A DNA stretch of 64,000 bases from Candidatus Altimarinota bacterium (GTDB taxonomy: Bacteria > Patescibacteriota > Gracilibacteria > BD1-5 > UBA6164). A model generated the notes under the pieces. That model ran no database searches. It saw nothing but the letters and a program-made list of their open reading frames with translations, and was not told where the DNA came from. Below, one piece after another: positions 10,604-22,093 of the stretch. Both the position numbers and the translations under genes were made by a program. How positions within the stretch are numbered: the first letter of the stretch is position 1; each line of letters begins with the position of its first letter. The stretch is taken from assembly GCA_027019405.1 (NCBI GenBank), contig JALUWO010000020.1:45265-109264 (forward strand), written 5' to 3'.

Positions 10604-12547
10604 ATGAATAAAAAAATAAAAATTATTTTAATATTTATATTTTTAACTATAAGTTTTTTAGCTTATAGTTTTTTTCCTATTTTGACTTATAAGCAAACAG
10701 ATAATAAACCTTGAAATATATATATACTAGATAGATTTTGAAAAGTTATTACAGATAAACAAACTAAATGATGATATAAAAAAGCAGATTTGATTTTGAT
10801 TGATTCTAAATTAGTAAAATCAATTATTCAAATTGAAGATAAAGATTTTTATAATCATTATTGAGTTAGTATAAAATCAAAACTTAGAGCTTTGTATCAA
10901 AATATAAAATATCAAAAAATAATTTCATGAGGCTCAACTATTACTGAACAGTATATTAAAAATAAGTATTTTCCACTAGAAAAAAGAACTATTTTACAAA
11001 AATTAAGAGAAGCTTTAGTTGCATTTATTTATGATATTTCTCATCCTAAAAAAGATATTTTATTGTGATATCTGCATAATGTTTATATGTGAAATAATCT
11101 TTATTGAATAGATACTGCTGCAAAAATATATTTTAATAAAGATATAAATAATCTTTCAGATGAAGAGATTACAATTTTAGTTTCTCTTATACATAATCCT
11201 TGAATTAAAAGTTTGAAAGAAAAACATTTTCAAAAATATTTTTCTTTAGTAAAAACTAGACTTTGATTTGATTTTAAAAGAAAAATTAAAAAATTAAATA
11301 AATTACAAAATATAGATAAACTACCTTTTGTAACACAAAGAGTTATAGAAAATAATAGAGATTTAAATCAAATTCCTAAAACAAGTATAGATTTAGATTT
11401 TTCATTATTTGTAAAAGAACAATTAAACAAAGTTTTAAAAGATTTAAAGAAAAACAATGTAACTAATTGAGCTGTTTTAATAATAGATCCAAAAACTCAG
11501 GAGGTTTTAGTTTATCAAGGAAGTAAAGATTTTTATGCTCAAGATATAGATTGACAAGTAGATGTTATAAAAGCAAAAAGGCAACCTTGAAGTACTTTAA
11601 AACCATTTTTGTATTTACTTGCTTTGAAATCTGGAGTTGATATAGATAAATTTATTTTAGATATAGAAAGTCAGTATAATAGTTTTAAAAAAAATAAGGT
11701 ATATATTTCAGAAAATTATTCTTTAAAAGAATATGGTTTAGTTAGATTTAAAAAAGCTATTTGAAATAGCTTGAATAATGCATCAGTAAGATTAGCAAAA
11801 GAACTATGACTTAAAAAAGTTTGGGACTTTTTTAAATTATATTGATTAAAACTTGATTATCCTCCAGAATATTATTGATATTCTATGGTCCTTTGAAATC
11901 CAGATATTAGTTTAGAAAATTTAGTTTTAAGTTATATAAATTTATTGCCAGATTATACTGTACAAGCTAGAAAATTACAATTTTCTCATTGAAGTTTTGA
12001 TTATAACAATCTTGTTTATAAAAGAAATAAATTAAAAGATGATAAAATAGATCCAGAAAAATTTTTACTTTATCAAATACTGAAAAATCCTGATAATAGA
12101 GATATAAGTTTTTGAGTAAATTCTATTTTAAATACTTCTATTTATCAAGCTGTAAAAACAGGTACTAGCTCTGATTTTAGAGATAACTGGATAGTTTCAT
12201 ATAATCCAGATTTAATAGTTTGAATTTGGATGTGAAATAATGATAATAGCTCAATGAAATGAGTTACTTGAATAACAGGGGCTTGATATCTATGGCATCA
12301 AATTATAGAGTATGCAATAAATCATAATATTATTCAAGATAAGCAATACAAAATTCCAAATTGAATTGAAAAATTTTATTATTGTCTTGATGAAAACTGC
12401 AATCAAAAAGAATCTAGCTACAAGAAAAAACAAACAAAATATCACTCAGCTATAAAATCAGGAATTTTTAGTCAAAAAGATATTTATGAAAATTTGGATG
12501 ATTATGAGAAAAGAAAACTAAAAAATTTATGATATAGAATAGAATAA
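10604..12547 (+). CDS. pbpC: Penicillin-binding protein 1C-type bifunctional enzyme
   Basis: 647 residues. An N-terminal membrane anchor is followed by a GT51 glycosyltransferase domain with the catalytic glutamate in EDKDFYNHYG (E78) and GGSTITEQ. The transpeptidase domain has STLK at 330-333 within QPGSTLKPFLY, SLNNASVRL, and KTGTS at 518-522 within KTGTSSDFRDNW. QPGSTLKPF and the tail FRDNWIVSYNPD resemble PBP1C rather than PBP1A. The usual C-terminal BiPBP_C domain seems missing. It polymerises and cross-links peptidoglycan at the membrane. PBP1C genes often neighbour alpha-2-macroglobulin genes; here one lies 3.5 kb downstream, with the foreign island between. Confidence 0.9.
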
Positions 12548-12653
12548 ACAAAAATTTATTTTTATTGTTTTCATTTATTTTAAAGAATCTGTAAATTTAG
12601 TTTTTTGAGAAAATAAACTTGATAAATAAAACTAGGGGTGGTAAAATAGAAAA

Positions 12654-12719
12654 GTTGTGAAAAGGGGATTAACAACATAGGTTTAAAAATCCAAATCTCA
12701 AAATAGGATTTGGATTTTT
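12654..12719 (+). terminator. Hairpin region with strong terminator at the edge of the foreign island
   Basis: GTTGT/ACAAC (12654-12676) forms a small stem, followed by a perfect 13-bp terminator stem, AAAAATCCAAATC with GATTTGGATTTTT (12685-12719). It may end the der-pbpC transcript or a short RNA starting after 12630. The 12548-12653 stretch before it holds no gene I can see. Confidence 0.65.
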
Positions 12720-12729
12720 ATAAAACAAA

Positions 12730-12759
12730 AATAAACTAATTCTAGAAAAGTAGTTTATT
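12730..12759 (+). promoter_or_regulatory. Inverted repeat upstream of the island genes
   Basis: AATAAACTA and TAGTTTATT form a perfect 9-bp inverted repeat spaced 12 bp, ending 21 bp before the 12781 ATG. It could be an operator or a leader hairpin. Confidence 0.4.
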
Positions 12760-12780
12760 ATATTTCATAAAGGAGAAACA

Positions 12781-13563
12781 ATGAAAGAAATGTTTAGAAA
12801 TAAAAGTGTATGGTTAGTGATATTATCTTTACTAATCTTGATTGTAGCTTTTAATACTTTTACAGAAAGTAAACTAAAAAAGCAAAGACAATTAAAACAA
12901 GAAAGATTAGAAAAAATAGTATTGGAACATAACTCTACTGTATCTAAAAATAAATCTTTAAAAACTGAAAATCTTCAAAATACTGACTTAAAACAACAAG
13001 TAAAAAAAGAAGATTTTATTCACAATAAAGATTTTGGTAAATCAGAAGCAGAACTAGATGGAGATGTAAAAGCAGAACCATACACAGGACTACTTCCAGA
13101 AGCACCAGATATGGAAGAAAATGATGCAACACTTCTTGGTATAGACTCAAACAACAATGGAGTCAGAGATGATATAGAAATAGAAATAGTAGACAGATTT
13201 GGAGAAGACAAAAATCTAGTTGAAGCATTTTTTGCCAGCAACAGATCCTCACAATATGCCTACTCTCTAGCTGAAAATGACATGCTAACTGAAGAAAATA
13301 TCCAGAGAATTATGGATAATGTTAATTATGATGTAGGTTGTAGTGCTTTATATTTTAGAAAATCTAAATATGGAAGTAATCATGAAGATTATTACACTGT
13401 ATCTAAAAATATAGAATATGAAGAAATAAATACAAATAAGAGAAAAGAGATAGAAAAAAGAATAGCACATTCTTTTTCAGGAGGTGGAGGAGACACTAAT
13501 ATTAGTGAAAAGTCTTGTCAAAAATATTTTGAAAAGACAAGAGGTTTTGAAATAATAAGATAA
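12781..13563 (+). CDS. Membrane-anchored protein with EF-hand-like calcium loop, apparently imported
   Basis: 260 residues. One N-terminal membrane helix (residues ~10-28) is followed by a charged coiled-coil stretch and a globular C-terminal region. The loop GIDSNNNGVRDDIE has Asp/Asn spacing of EF-hand or thrombospondin-type calcium sites. GGGG and two or three cysteines follow; function not recognised. AAGGAG stands 7 bases before the ATG, and all glycines are GGN with no TGA, in contrast to pbpC and the alpha-2-macroglobulin gene on either side. Similar proteins occur, as I recall, in proteobacteria. Together with the next gene it forms an island, probably recently transferred and possibly co-transcribed. 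Confidence 0.75.
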   Translation: MKEMFRNKSVWLVILSLLILIVAFNTFTESKLKKQRQLKQERLEKIVLEHNSTVSKNKSLKTENLQNTDLKQQVKKEDFIHNKDFGKSEAELDGDVKAEPYTGLLPEAPDMEENDATLLGIDSNNNGVRDDIEIEIVDRFGEDKNLVEAFFASNRSSQYAYSLAENDMLTEENIQRIMDNVNYDVGCSALYFRKSKYGSNHEDYYTVSKNIEYEEINTNKRKEIEKRIAHSFSGGGGDTNISEKSCQKYFEKTRGFEIIR

Positions 13564-13575
13564 AAAAATCTAAAT

Positions 13576-13593
13576 AGGAGGTGTGAAATGTAA
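13576..13593 (+). other. Perfect Shine-Dalgarno followed by ATG-TAA
   Basis: AGGAGGTG at 13576-13583 is followed 4 bases later by ATG and at once by TAA. A GTG at 13583 would give a five-codon peptide. No gene follows until 13682. It may be a remnant start or a minimal start-stop element. Confidence 0.4.
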
Positions 13594-13681
13594 TAGATAA
13601 TTTTCTAGAAAACAAATACAAAAACAAATGGTGCTTATGTAAATAAGCTAAAAAACTTTCAAAAAACTAGAAGGATTTGAA

Positions 13682-15952
13682 ATGAAAACAAAAACAAACT
13701 TAGTGATTATTATATCACTGGTTATAGGAATGCTGTCTTTTGCAAATGCAGAAGTAAAAAATTATTATGTTAATGGTATTGATAATACACTAAAAGAAGC
13801 AAGAAAATCTTCAGAAAAAATAGAAACTATTACTGGATTAAAAATGCAAAAACCTTTGTATAACACAACACAAGGTGTTGCTAGAGATTTAGGTGAGTCT
13901 ATTAGAATGGTTACAAATTTTGATAATTTATATAAACTTTTAGTTCCAATTATGAATACTGCTCAGCTATCTACTGATACTTTAAAATCATATGCTGAAA
14001 AGTATAAAGATGAAACTTTTCAAGAAATAGCTTTGAAACTTGCAAAAATACAAGCTCTTGAAAAATTACAAAGTAATAAAGAGTATATCAGAGATTTGTA
14101 TTCTCAAACACAAGTTTGTACAGGTCCTGGAACATACTTAGGTCCAGATGGAGAAGTGGTATGTACTATAAATAATAGTTTGATGCCAAAATTTGAAGAT
14201 TTGGGTATTAGTAAAATTGAAGTTGAAACATTGTTTGTAAAAGCTGGAGCATATCAACTTGTTGAAGATATCTCATCATTGTATTCAGATGTCTATAGGT
14301 ATTTGAATTATGAAAATAGTTATGAAAATACAGACTTAATAAAAGCAAGTAATATTGTTCAATCTGAAATAGATAAAGGTAATAAAATAAATATTGTAGC
14401 TCATTCTCAAGGTAATTTGATGGCAAATGAAATGTTTGACAATTATATAAATGTTACTAGAAAAGATGCTAGAATGTATTCAGTAGCTACACCAGCTAAT
14501 AAAGTATTTGGTGAAAGTTATGGAAATGGTTATATAACATTGCATGAAGATATTGTTGCATTAGGATTTGTTGGTTCATTACCTAGTAATTATACAAATC
14601 ATACTAGTTCAACTCTTAATCAATGCTCTGGACCAGGAACATATTTAAATTCAGATGGAACCCCTGTTTGTACAGATTATACAGCTTACAATATAGTAAA
14701 ATATGATGATCCAAGGGGACATAATTTAGTAAATGTGTATTTAAAAGAAGGTACTGGTTCTAGACAAATCATTAAAGATGCATTTATTGCAAATTATAAT
14801 GAGCTAAAGGCTTTGGATACTTCTAAAGTAGATTATAATATTACATTAGGAGAAACAAGAAATTCTAGTTGGGATCTTAGTCAATTAGATCATTCACAAA
14901 ATGAAATATACAATCTTTATGTTCCTTCATGTAGAAAGGTTAGAATTGATTTAAAATCATCTCAAGTAGATACATTTTTAGAATTAGTTAGAGATGATGT
15001 TTTAATTGCTTATGATAATGATTCTGGTTATGGAAATAGAGCAAGAATAATTACAGATTTAGCAGAAGGTTATTATGAGATTTACCCTACAATTTATCAA
15101 GATAGAGATAATAATGTTCCTAGTCCATTGATTAGAGCAGATTATGAACTTGTTACTCAAGATTTGGGTGAAGGAAATTGTACAGTAAGAAAATCTGATT
15201 TTTATGTTACTGATGCTAAAATGGTAAATAAAAATGCAATTGCTCCAGGAGCTAATCTAACTGTTAGTTCTTATCAAAGATATAAAGGAAATGTAGAATC
15301 TAAAAATTTACCACATTATCCTAAATTGGCATATTTTTTATCAAAAGATCAAAATCTTGATCCTGATGATATACTTTTAAGTACAGATGTGTCATCTATT
15401 GGATCAGATGATTTATATGATAATGAAAAAGAAGTACTTACTATTCCTACAGATACTAAATCAGGTAAATATTATATTTTATTTGTTGCAAATTTTTATC
15501 CTGTAATATTAGAAACAGATTTTAGTAACAATATTATGGCTGTGAAAATTGATGTAGGAGAACCAATTAGTGATATTTATATTGCTAATGCAAAAGTTAA
15601 TACTGATGTATTAGATGTTGGAGATAGATTAAAAATATATTCTGATATAAGTTATACTGGAAATCAAACCAAAAAATTTGTAGGTCCTGTTTATACATCT
15701 TATTATTTTGTTGATTCAAATAATACAAAAACTTTGATAGGATATGATTATTCTACAATAGGTTCTGATGATTTATTTGATGATGAATATATAAGTTTTA
15801 AAATACCAGAAAATACAGCAAAAGGTAAAGGTTATATACTTATTCTTACTGATTATAAAGATGAGAAAAAGTATATAAATGAAATCAATGAAGATAATAA
15901 TTTAAAAAAGATTGATATCTGGATAGGTGAAATTGAACCTATACCTATGTAA
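13682..15952 (+). CDS. Secreted lipase-like protein with PPC-like and two CARDB-like domains, imported
   Basis: 756 residues without one TGA glycine in over 2.2 kb, unlike every native gene of this size. Signal peptide MKTKTNLVIIISLVIGMLSF then ANA|E. An alpha/beta-hydrolase-like region carries INIVAHSQGN (serine 242 in GxSxG-type AHSQG), with a possible catalytic His in DDPRGHNLV near residue 353. Two short Cys-flanked loops, CTGPGTYL and CSGPGTYL, recur. A beta-rich segment at ~400-500 resembles PPC domains, and two CARDB-like beta domains (DDLYDNE, DDLFDDE repeats) end the protein. AGAAGGAT precedes the ATG. Probably secreted and acting on lipids or esters at a surface; the substrate is unknown. 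Its domain style is proteobacterial. Confidence 0.8.
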   Translation: MKTKTNLVIIISLVIGMLSFANAEVKNYYVNGIDNTLKEARKSSEKIETITGLKMQKPLYNTTQGVARDLGESIRMVTNFDNLYKLLVPIMNTAQLSTDTLKSYAEKYKDETFQEIALKLAKIQALEKLQSNKEYIRDLYSQTQVCTGPGTYLGPDGEVVCTINNSLMPKFEDLGISKIEVETLFVKAGAYQLVEDISSLYSDVYRYLNYENSYENTDLIKASNIVQSEIDKGNKINIVAHSQGNLMANEMFDNYINVTRKDARMYSVATPANKVFGESYGNGYITLHEDIVALGFVGSLPSNYTNHTSSTLNQCSGPGTYLNSDGTPVCTDYTAYNIVKYDDPRGHNLVNVYLKEGTGSRQIIKDAFIANYNELKALDTSKVDYNITLGETRNSSWDLSQLDHSQNEIYNLYVPSCRKVRIDLKSSQVDTFLELVRDDVLIAYDNDSGYGNRARIITDLAEGYYEIYPTIYQDRDNNVPSPLIRADYELVTQDLGEGNCTVRKSDFYVTDAKMVNKNAIAPGANLTVSSYQRYKGNVESKNLPHYPKLAYFLSKDQNLDPDDILLSTDVSSIGSDDLYDNEKEVLTIPTDTKSGKYYILFVANFYPVILETDFSNNIMAVKIDVGEPISDIYIANAKVNTDVLDVGDRLKIYSDISYTGNQTKKFVGPVYTSYYFVDSNNTKTLIGYDYSTIGSDDLFDDEYISFKIPENTAKGKGYILILTDYKDEKKYINEINEDNNLKKIDIWIGEIEPIPM

Positions 15953-15958
15953 AATATA

Positions 15959-15990
15959 GGTCTTGAACTTTTATGTTCAAGACCATTTTT
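15959..15990 (+). terminator. Terminator closing the foreign island
   Basis: Perfect 10-bp stem, GGTCTTGAAC with GTTCAAGACC, then ATTTTTG. It is richer in GC than native hairpins here. Confidence 0.85.
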
Positions 15991-16017
15991 GTTATATATA
16001 AAAATATAATTATTTTT

Positions 16018-16045
16018 TTGCTTTCAATTTCAAAAATACTATAAT
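16018..16045 (+). promoter_or_regulatory. Promoter of the alpha-2-macroglobulin gene
   Basis: TTGCTT at 16018 and TATAAT at 16040 are separated by 16 bp, with the start codon 28 bp further on. Confidence 0.55.
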
Positions 16046-16072
16046 AAATTCATTAAAATTTAATATTTTTTT

Positions 16073-19000
16073 ATGCCAAATTTATCAGAAATAAAAATAG
16101 ACACAAAAAAAATTATAGCTATTTTTTTAGTTATAATTTTTTTAGTATTATGAGTTTTTGGAATATATAAATATATTAACACAAAAACTTTAGAAGAAGT
16201 TAATAAAACATTATCTTTAATAGATTCTTGAGTAAATTTTAAAAGTTGTGAAAATATTTTAGAAAATTATCATAAAATATCTTCAAATAAGTATATTTTG
16301 AATAATAAAGCAATTTCTTTAAAAAATTATAAAGAATCTTGTTTAAATAGATTTTCTTTAAATAGACAAGAAATTAATGAGGATTTTTGTGAACATATAT
16401 TAAAAATCAATGATAAAAATGATTTAAAAGAATATATTGATACTAATTGATTTGAAGATATACAAAAAAAATGTGCTAATAATTATTTAACTTTAAAATT
16501 TTCAACAGGAAGTTTTTTTGATATAGATAATGATTTTAAATCAACTTTAAAAATAGATTTAAATCATATATTGTTTTATAATTCTTGAGAAAAAACTGAT
16601 AAACAAAGATTAGAAGATAGAACAAAAGCAAAACAAAGATTATTATCATATTTTACTATAAATCCAAAAGTTGACTTGACTGCAGATGATGTTGTTTTTT
16701 ATGATAATTATGCACTTTTATCTGTAAAACTTTTGCCAGAAACAAAATATACTATAAAAAGTTTATTAAAAATTGAACAAAAAGATATTGATAAATGATT
16801 AGAAAGAATAAAAAAAACTAAAAATTCTCAAGTAAAACAAAATATTTTTGAGTTTACTACTCCTAAAAATAAGTATTTATGAATTAGGCTTAAAAATCCT
16901 GTTTCTTTGTATTTAGATAAACTTCCTCCAAGTTTTAAAATACTTGATTATGATTCAGAAAAAAAAGATGTTTTAGTAAAAATATGTAGAGTAGATAATG
17001 AAACTTTTGCAAAATTGGATATTTTAAGATGAAGAAAAGTTTTACAAAAAGAAGATAAACAATTACTTACTAAAGGTATAGATAAACTAAAAACATTGGA
17101 ATGTCATACAAAAAAAGTAGATTTAAGATGAGAAAAAGACAAAGAAATTTTTGTTAAAAAAGAATTTAATTTTGATAGTGAGATTTGAAATCCAGCAAGA
17201 AGTGGGCTTTATTTTGTTACTTTTGCTGACTCTAGTGATAGAAATTTTAATAATAGACTTCAAAAACCAATACTTTTTTGAATAGTAGATGCTCATATTA
17301 CTATGAAACTTTCAAGAAATTGAGAAGTATATTTCTTTGTAAATGATTTTTCTTGAAAACCTTTAGCAAATCAAAATATTAGATTATACATAAACAATTT
17401 TAAAACAAAAAATAGAAAATGGGATAGTGTTAATGATAAATATGTAGTTACATATAATTCTGTTTTAAAAAATAATGTTTTAAGTAAGCCAATTATTTTA
17501 TGAAAAACAGATAAAAATTGAATTTTAAAAACTAATTTAAAATGAAAAGTAGAATCATATTTTCAAAAGACATTTGAAAATAAATATAACTATAAATGGT
17601 CTTGAATAGATAATTCATTTTTTATAACTTCAGCTTCAAATACAAATCTAAGTTATTTAAAATCAACTTGGAATGCTTGAATAGCTCCAGAAAATTTTTG
17701 ATATAAAGTTGCTAAAACTTATTGGGATGAAAATGATAAATGAGATATTCCAAAATTAAAAATGTGGGATGAAATAAAACCAGAGTTTTATAGTTATACA
17801 AATACTGATAGAAAATTATATTTACCTTGAGAAGAAGTATATTTTAAGACAATTTTAAGATATAGTAACTGATTAAAAATTCCAGCAAATCAAAAATTTA
17901 ATGTAATTATAAAAGACTCTAAAAATAAAGAGATTTATAATAAAAATTTAATATCAAATCAATATGGTTCTATTTTTGATAAAATAAAACTAAATAAATC
18001 TTATCCATTATGATATTATAAAATCTTTATATCAAAGTGAGATAAAAGAGTTGATTATTATACTTTTGCTGTTGAAGTATTTAAAAATCCAAAATTTAAA
18101 ACAGATATTTTACTTGAAACTAGCTGACTTGAAAATTGATATGCCAAAATAACAGAAACTAAAGAAAAAAATTATGGATATTGGGTAGATAAAATTTATA
18201 AATGAAAGTTTAATATAAAAGCTAGATTTTCTTCAAAATATTATAACTGAGCAAATTTAGCTAATGCTGATTTTACTTATAAGGTTTATAAACAAGAATA
18301 TTATGAAAATGCTTGGTGGGATGATTGTTATTATTGATGTTATTGGGAACCAGAAAAAGAGTTTTATACTTCTTGAAACTGAAAATTAAATTCTGCTTGA
18401 GAAGCTGTTGTTGATATTCCAGTAGATTTTGAGTCTAGTTATTGAGATTATAAATATATTGTAGAAGTAACTGTTAAGGATAATATTTGAGATGAAATAT
18501 CTTCATCAAATTCTATAATAGTAAAACTACCAGATGAATATAAAAAATATAATCCAAATTTTGCTTTAAAACTAGAATCAGATAAGAAATTTTACAAAAC
18601 AGGAGAACAAATAAATATTACTTGAAAATTAAATTGATGAAAATGGAATAAATATTTTGATGGTAAGTATTTACTTTTAGTAAAACAAAAAACTTATGAA
18701 AACAAGCAAGTAGAAGATGTAAGGTGATATAAAAGAACAGTTGTAAAACCAATAGAAAAACTTGTTGATATTATAAAACTTGGTTCAAATAATTTAGAAA
18801 TTGATACTGATTGAAATTTAAAACTTACATATAAAGTATCAAAACCTTGAGAATATGTTTTTGAATATTCAAAAATAAATAATAATTTTAAGATTTTAGA
18901 TAAAAATATAGATGATTTAATTGATGAATTTAATTCTTGAGAAAAGCAAGTAAAAGTAAAAATTCAAAAAGAAATTTATTTATCTAATTGGTCAATAAAT

Positions 19001-22000
19001 AATATACTTGAAAAAAATCCTGAACTTAAAAGACAAGATATAATAAATTCAGCAAAATGTAGTTATTATGAGGAATCTAAAGCTTGATGAAAAACAAAAG
19101 TAAGCTTAGAAAAAGAACAATGTTTAGATAGAGAAGCAAAAGTTGAATATGAAATAAATATAAAAGCAGATGATTTACTTGATAAACAAACATTAGACTT
19201 TTTTACTATACTTGCTTATTGAGATAAAGATGCTAGTAATCCAGTTGTAGATGATGTAAAACTTAGAGTGTTTGCTGAGAAAAACTCTTATCATATTTGA
19301 GAAAAAGCTAGGATTTTGGTTAGACTTCCAGTTTCAAAATGAAAAATGCTTCTTACAATTGAAAAACAAGGAGTTGTAAAAACTGAGTTAATACCTTTTA
19401 ATTCAAATATCTTTTTTAAGGAATTTGTAGTTGATGATACTTTTGTTCCAAATGCTTATATTTGAGTTGAATTAATTCCAGAATTTGATTGAAAAAAAGT
19501 ACCAGAATATAAGGTATGATATACTGAAATAGTTGTAGATAAAACTGATAAAAAGGCTTTTATAGATATAAAAACAGATAAAAAAACTTATTCTCCAAGA
19601 GAGAAAGTAAATTTAGATATATCTGTTAAAAATAAATCAGGAGTATGAGTAAAATCAGAAGTAGAACTAATGGTTGTGGATGATTCTCTGATTAGTTTAA
19701 TGTGAAATATAGATTTAGAAGTTTTAAAGAAATTTTATAGTAAATTACCTTTTAATATTCAAACTTCTATTACAAATATAGCAATGTTAAAAAATTATTA
19801 TTTTGCTAGAGTCTGAATTGTTTGAGGTAGTTGATATGGTAATTTTAAATGATGAGATAGTGCTGTTTCAAGTAGAAATATTTTTAAAAATACTGCTTAT
19901 TATAAAGCAAATTTAGTTACAGATAATAATTGAAATCTTAAAACAAGTTTTACTCTTCCAGATAATCTAACAAATTTTAGAATTATAGTTATATCAAATT
20001 CTAAAGATAATTTCTTCTGAGTAGCCCAAAATAATATACAAGTAAGAAAAAATGTAGTAGTTGAACCAAAAGTTCCACAAATTTTAAGATATAAAGATAA
20101 AGTAAAACTTTGAATAAATATTTTTAATAATACTGATAAAAAAATAAATTTTGCTGTAAATCTAAAAGCAGATTGATTAAAAATAAAAAATGCTAACAAA
20201 GCTATAACTATTGCTCCAAATAGAAGTGATATATTGTATTTTGAAGTAGAAAATACAAAAAAACAATGAGATATAAATTATGAATTTGCAGTATTGTGAG
20301 ATAGTGTAAAAAATAGTGATAAAATAGAATGAAAAATAGAAGTAAAAACTTCTCCAGTTTTAGTTTCATATGATATAAAAAAAGCTAGTTTAGATTGAAA
20401 TCAAGAAAAAAGTTTAAAACTAGATATTTGAGAAAATGTAGATTTAGAACAATCAAAAGTGATTTTAGAATTTGCAAATACTAAGTTAATTTGACTTAAA
20501 CAGTTAGTAAAAACTTTACTTACATATCCTTATGGATGTATAGAACAAACAACAAGTTCAACAATTCCAAATGTTGTAGTTAAAAAGTTCACAAGTTTAT
20601 TTAAATATATTGATTTAGATTCTAAAACTATAGAAAGAAATACAGAGGTTTGAGTAGAAAGAATTAAATCAATGCAAACTAAAGATGGTGGTTTTGCTTA
20701 TTGGCAAGGGGAAACAGAAAGTAATCTGCATATAACTCCATATGTATTAAGAAGTTTAGTTTATATGAAAAAATCAGGAGTAAAAAATCTTGATGATATG
20801 ATAAACAAAGCTACTACTTATTTACAAAAACATAAAAATGATACTAAAGTAAATAGATATTCCAAAGAAGAATGATGAGTTTCAGATTTAGAAAAAGCAG
20901 AAATTTATTGGGCCTTAGCTTATGCTGGAAAAAATGAAGATATAAAAATAGATTTACAAAAAGCTGATAGACATACTTTATTAGCCTATACTTATTGATT
21001 AGTTTTAAATAAACAAGATAAAAATCTTATAAATAAAAATATTGAAAAAATAAAATCAAAATTAAATGATTGAGAAACTCATGCTTGGTATTGGAATGAT
21101 TTATCAGATAAAGCTATTTTTGTTAAAATGTTATTAGATTTTAATTATTCTGATAAAGAATTAATTAATAATTTAATTGATGAATTATATAGTATAAATT
21201 GGAATAGTTATTATTATTCTACTCAAGCAAAAAATAATGCATTTATGGCTTTTGCTAAATACTTAGAAAAAAATAATTCTAATTGAGTTGTAAATTATTC
21301 ATATACTTTATGATCAACTAAAGATACTGCTAATTTAAATTGATACACAAAATATAAATCAAAAGAATATGATTTATCAAAAATAGTTTCAGGTGATATT
21401 GTTAATTTAGATATAAAAAATAATTCTAAAAATAAACTTTATCTAAGTGTTACATTGAAAAAATATCCAAAGGATATTACAAAAATAAAGGCTTATTCTA
21501 ATAAAATGACTGTTTCAAGACAGATTTATGAAGTTATTGATGAAGAAAAATTAAGTAAATGTAATAATGCATTAAATAGTTATTATTATGAAGATATAAA
21601 AGTTGAAGATATAGAAGAATGTAAGTGAGTATTTAAAAAGAAAGTAGATAATATTTTTAAATTATGAAAAAAATATAGAGTTGTTGATACTATTAAAAAA
21701 GCTGATGATAATTATGAAAGAAATATTACATTAGAAGATTATTTACCTTCTGCTTTTACAGTTTTAAATACAAAATTTAATACAGTATCTAGCTCATTTA
21801 AGAAAAATAATAACAATTGGTATTTTGATCATATAGAAAATAAACCAGATGTAGTTTTTGCTAATGCTAGTTATATTTGGTGAAATAAAACTAGTTATAC
21901 ATATTATTTTACTGCAAGTTTTTCATGAGTTTTTAACTATCCTCCTGTTACTTCTTATAATATGTATAATCCTAAAATAAGAGCAAATACTGAGTTTAGA

Positions 22001-22018
22001 AGAATAATTGTTAAATAA
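16073..22018 (+). CDS. Alpha-2-macroglobulin-like protein with intact thioester
   Basis: 1981 residues, the largest gene here. One N-terminal membrane helix anchors a long series of beta-sandwich (MG-type) domains. The thioester signature is clear: YPYGCIEQTTS with Cys-Gln at residues 1489-1492, followed by the helical thioester domain (KDGGFAYWQGETESN). The end, FNYPPVTSYNMYNPKIRA, matches the receptor-binding domain. Bacterial members (YfhM type) are thought to trap attacking proteases near the cell wall by covalent bonding. It is usually paired with pbpC, found upstream here. Glycines are mostly TGA, so it is native. Promoter and terminator enclose it. Confidence 0.92.
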
Positions 22019-22040
22019 AAACAAATCTTTACTTATATGA

Positions 22041-22081
22041 AAAAAGAGATATATTTAATTTAAATATATCTCTTTTATTTT
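22041..22081 (+). terminator. Terminator between the two alpha-2-macroglobulin-like genes
   Basis: 17-bp perfect stem of AAAAGAGATATATTTAA with its complement around one T, followed by T-rich sequence. Confidence 0.85.
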
Positions 22082-22093
22082 TAATAAAAAATT

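Noticed and set aside
14208..14426. Minus-strand frame within the lipase-like gene
   Set aside because: Shadow; the plus-strand gene is continuous for 756 codons.
12781..15952. Integron, transposon or prophage boundary around the foreign island
   Set aside because: No integrase, transposase, tRNA gene or clear direct repeats found at the edges by eye.
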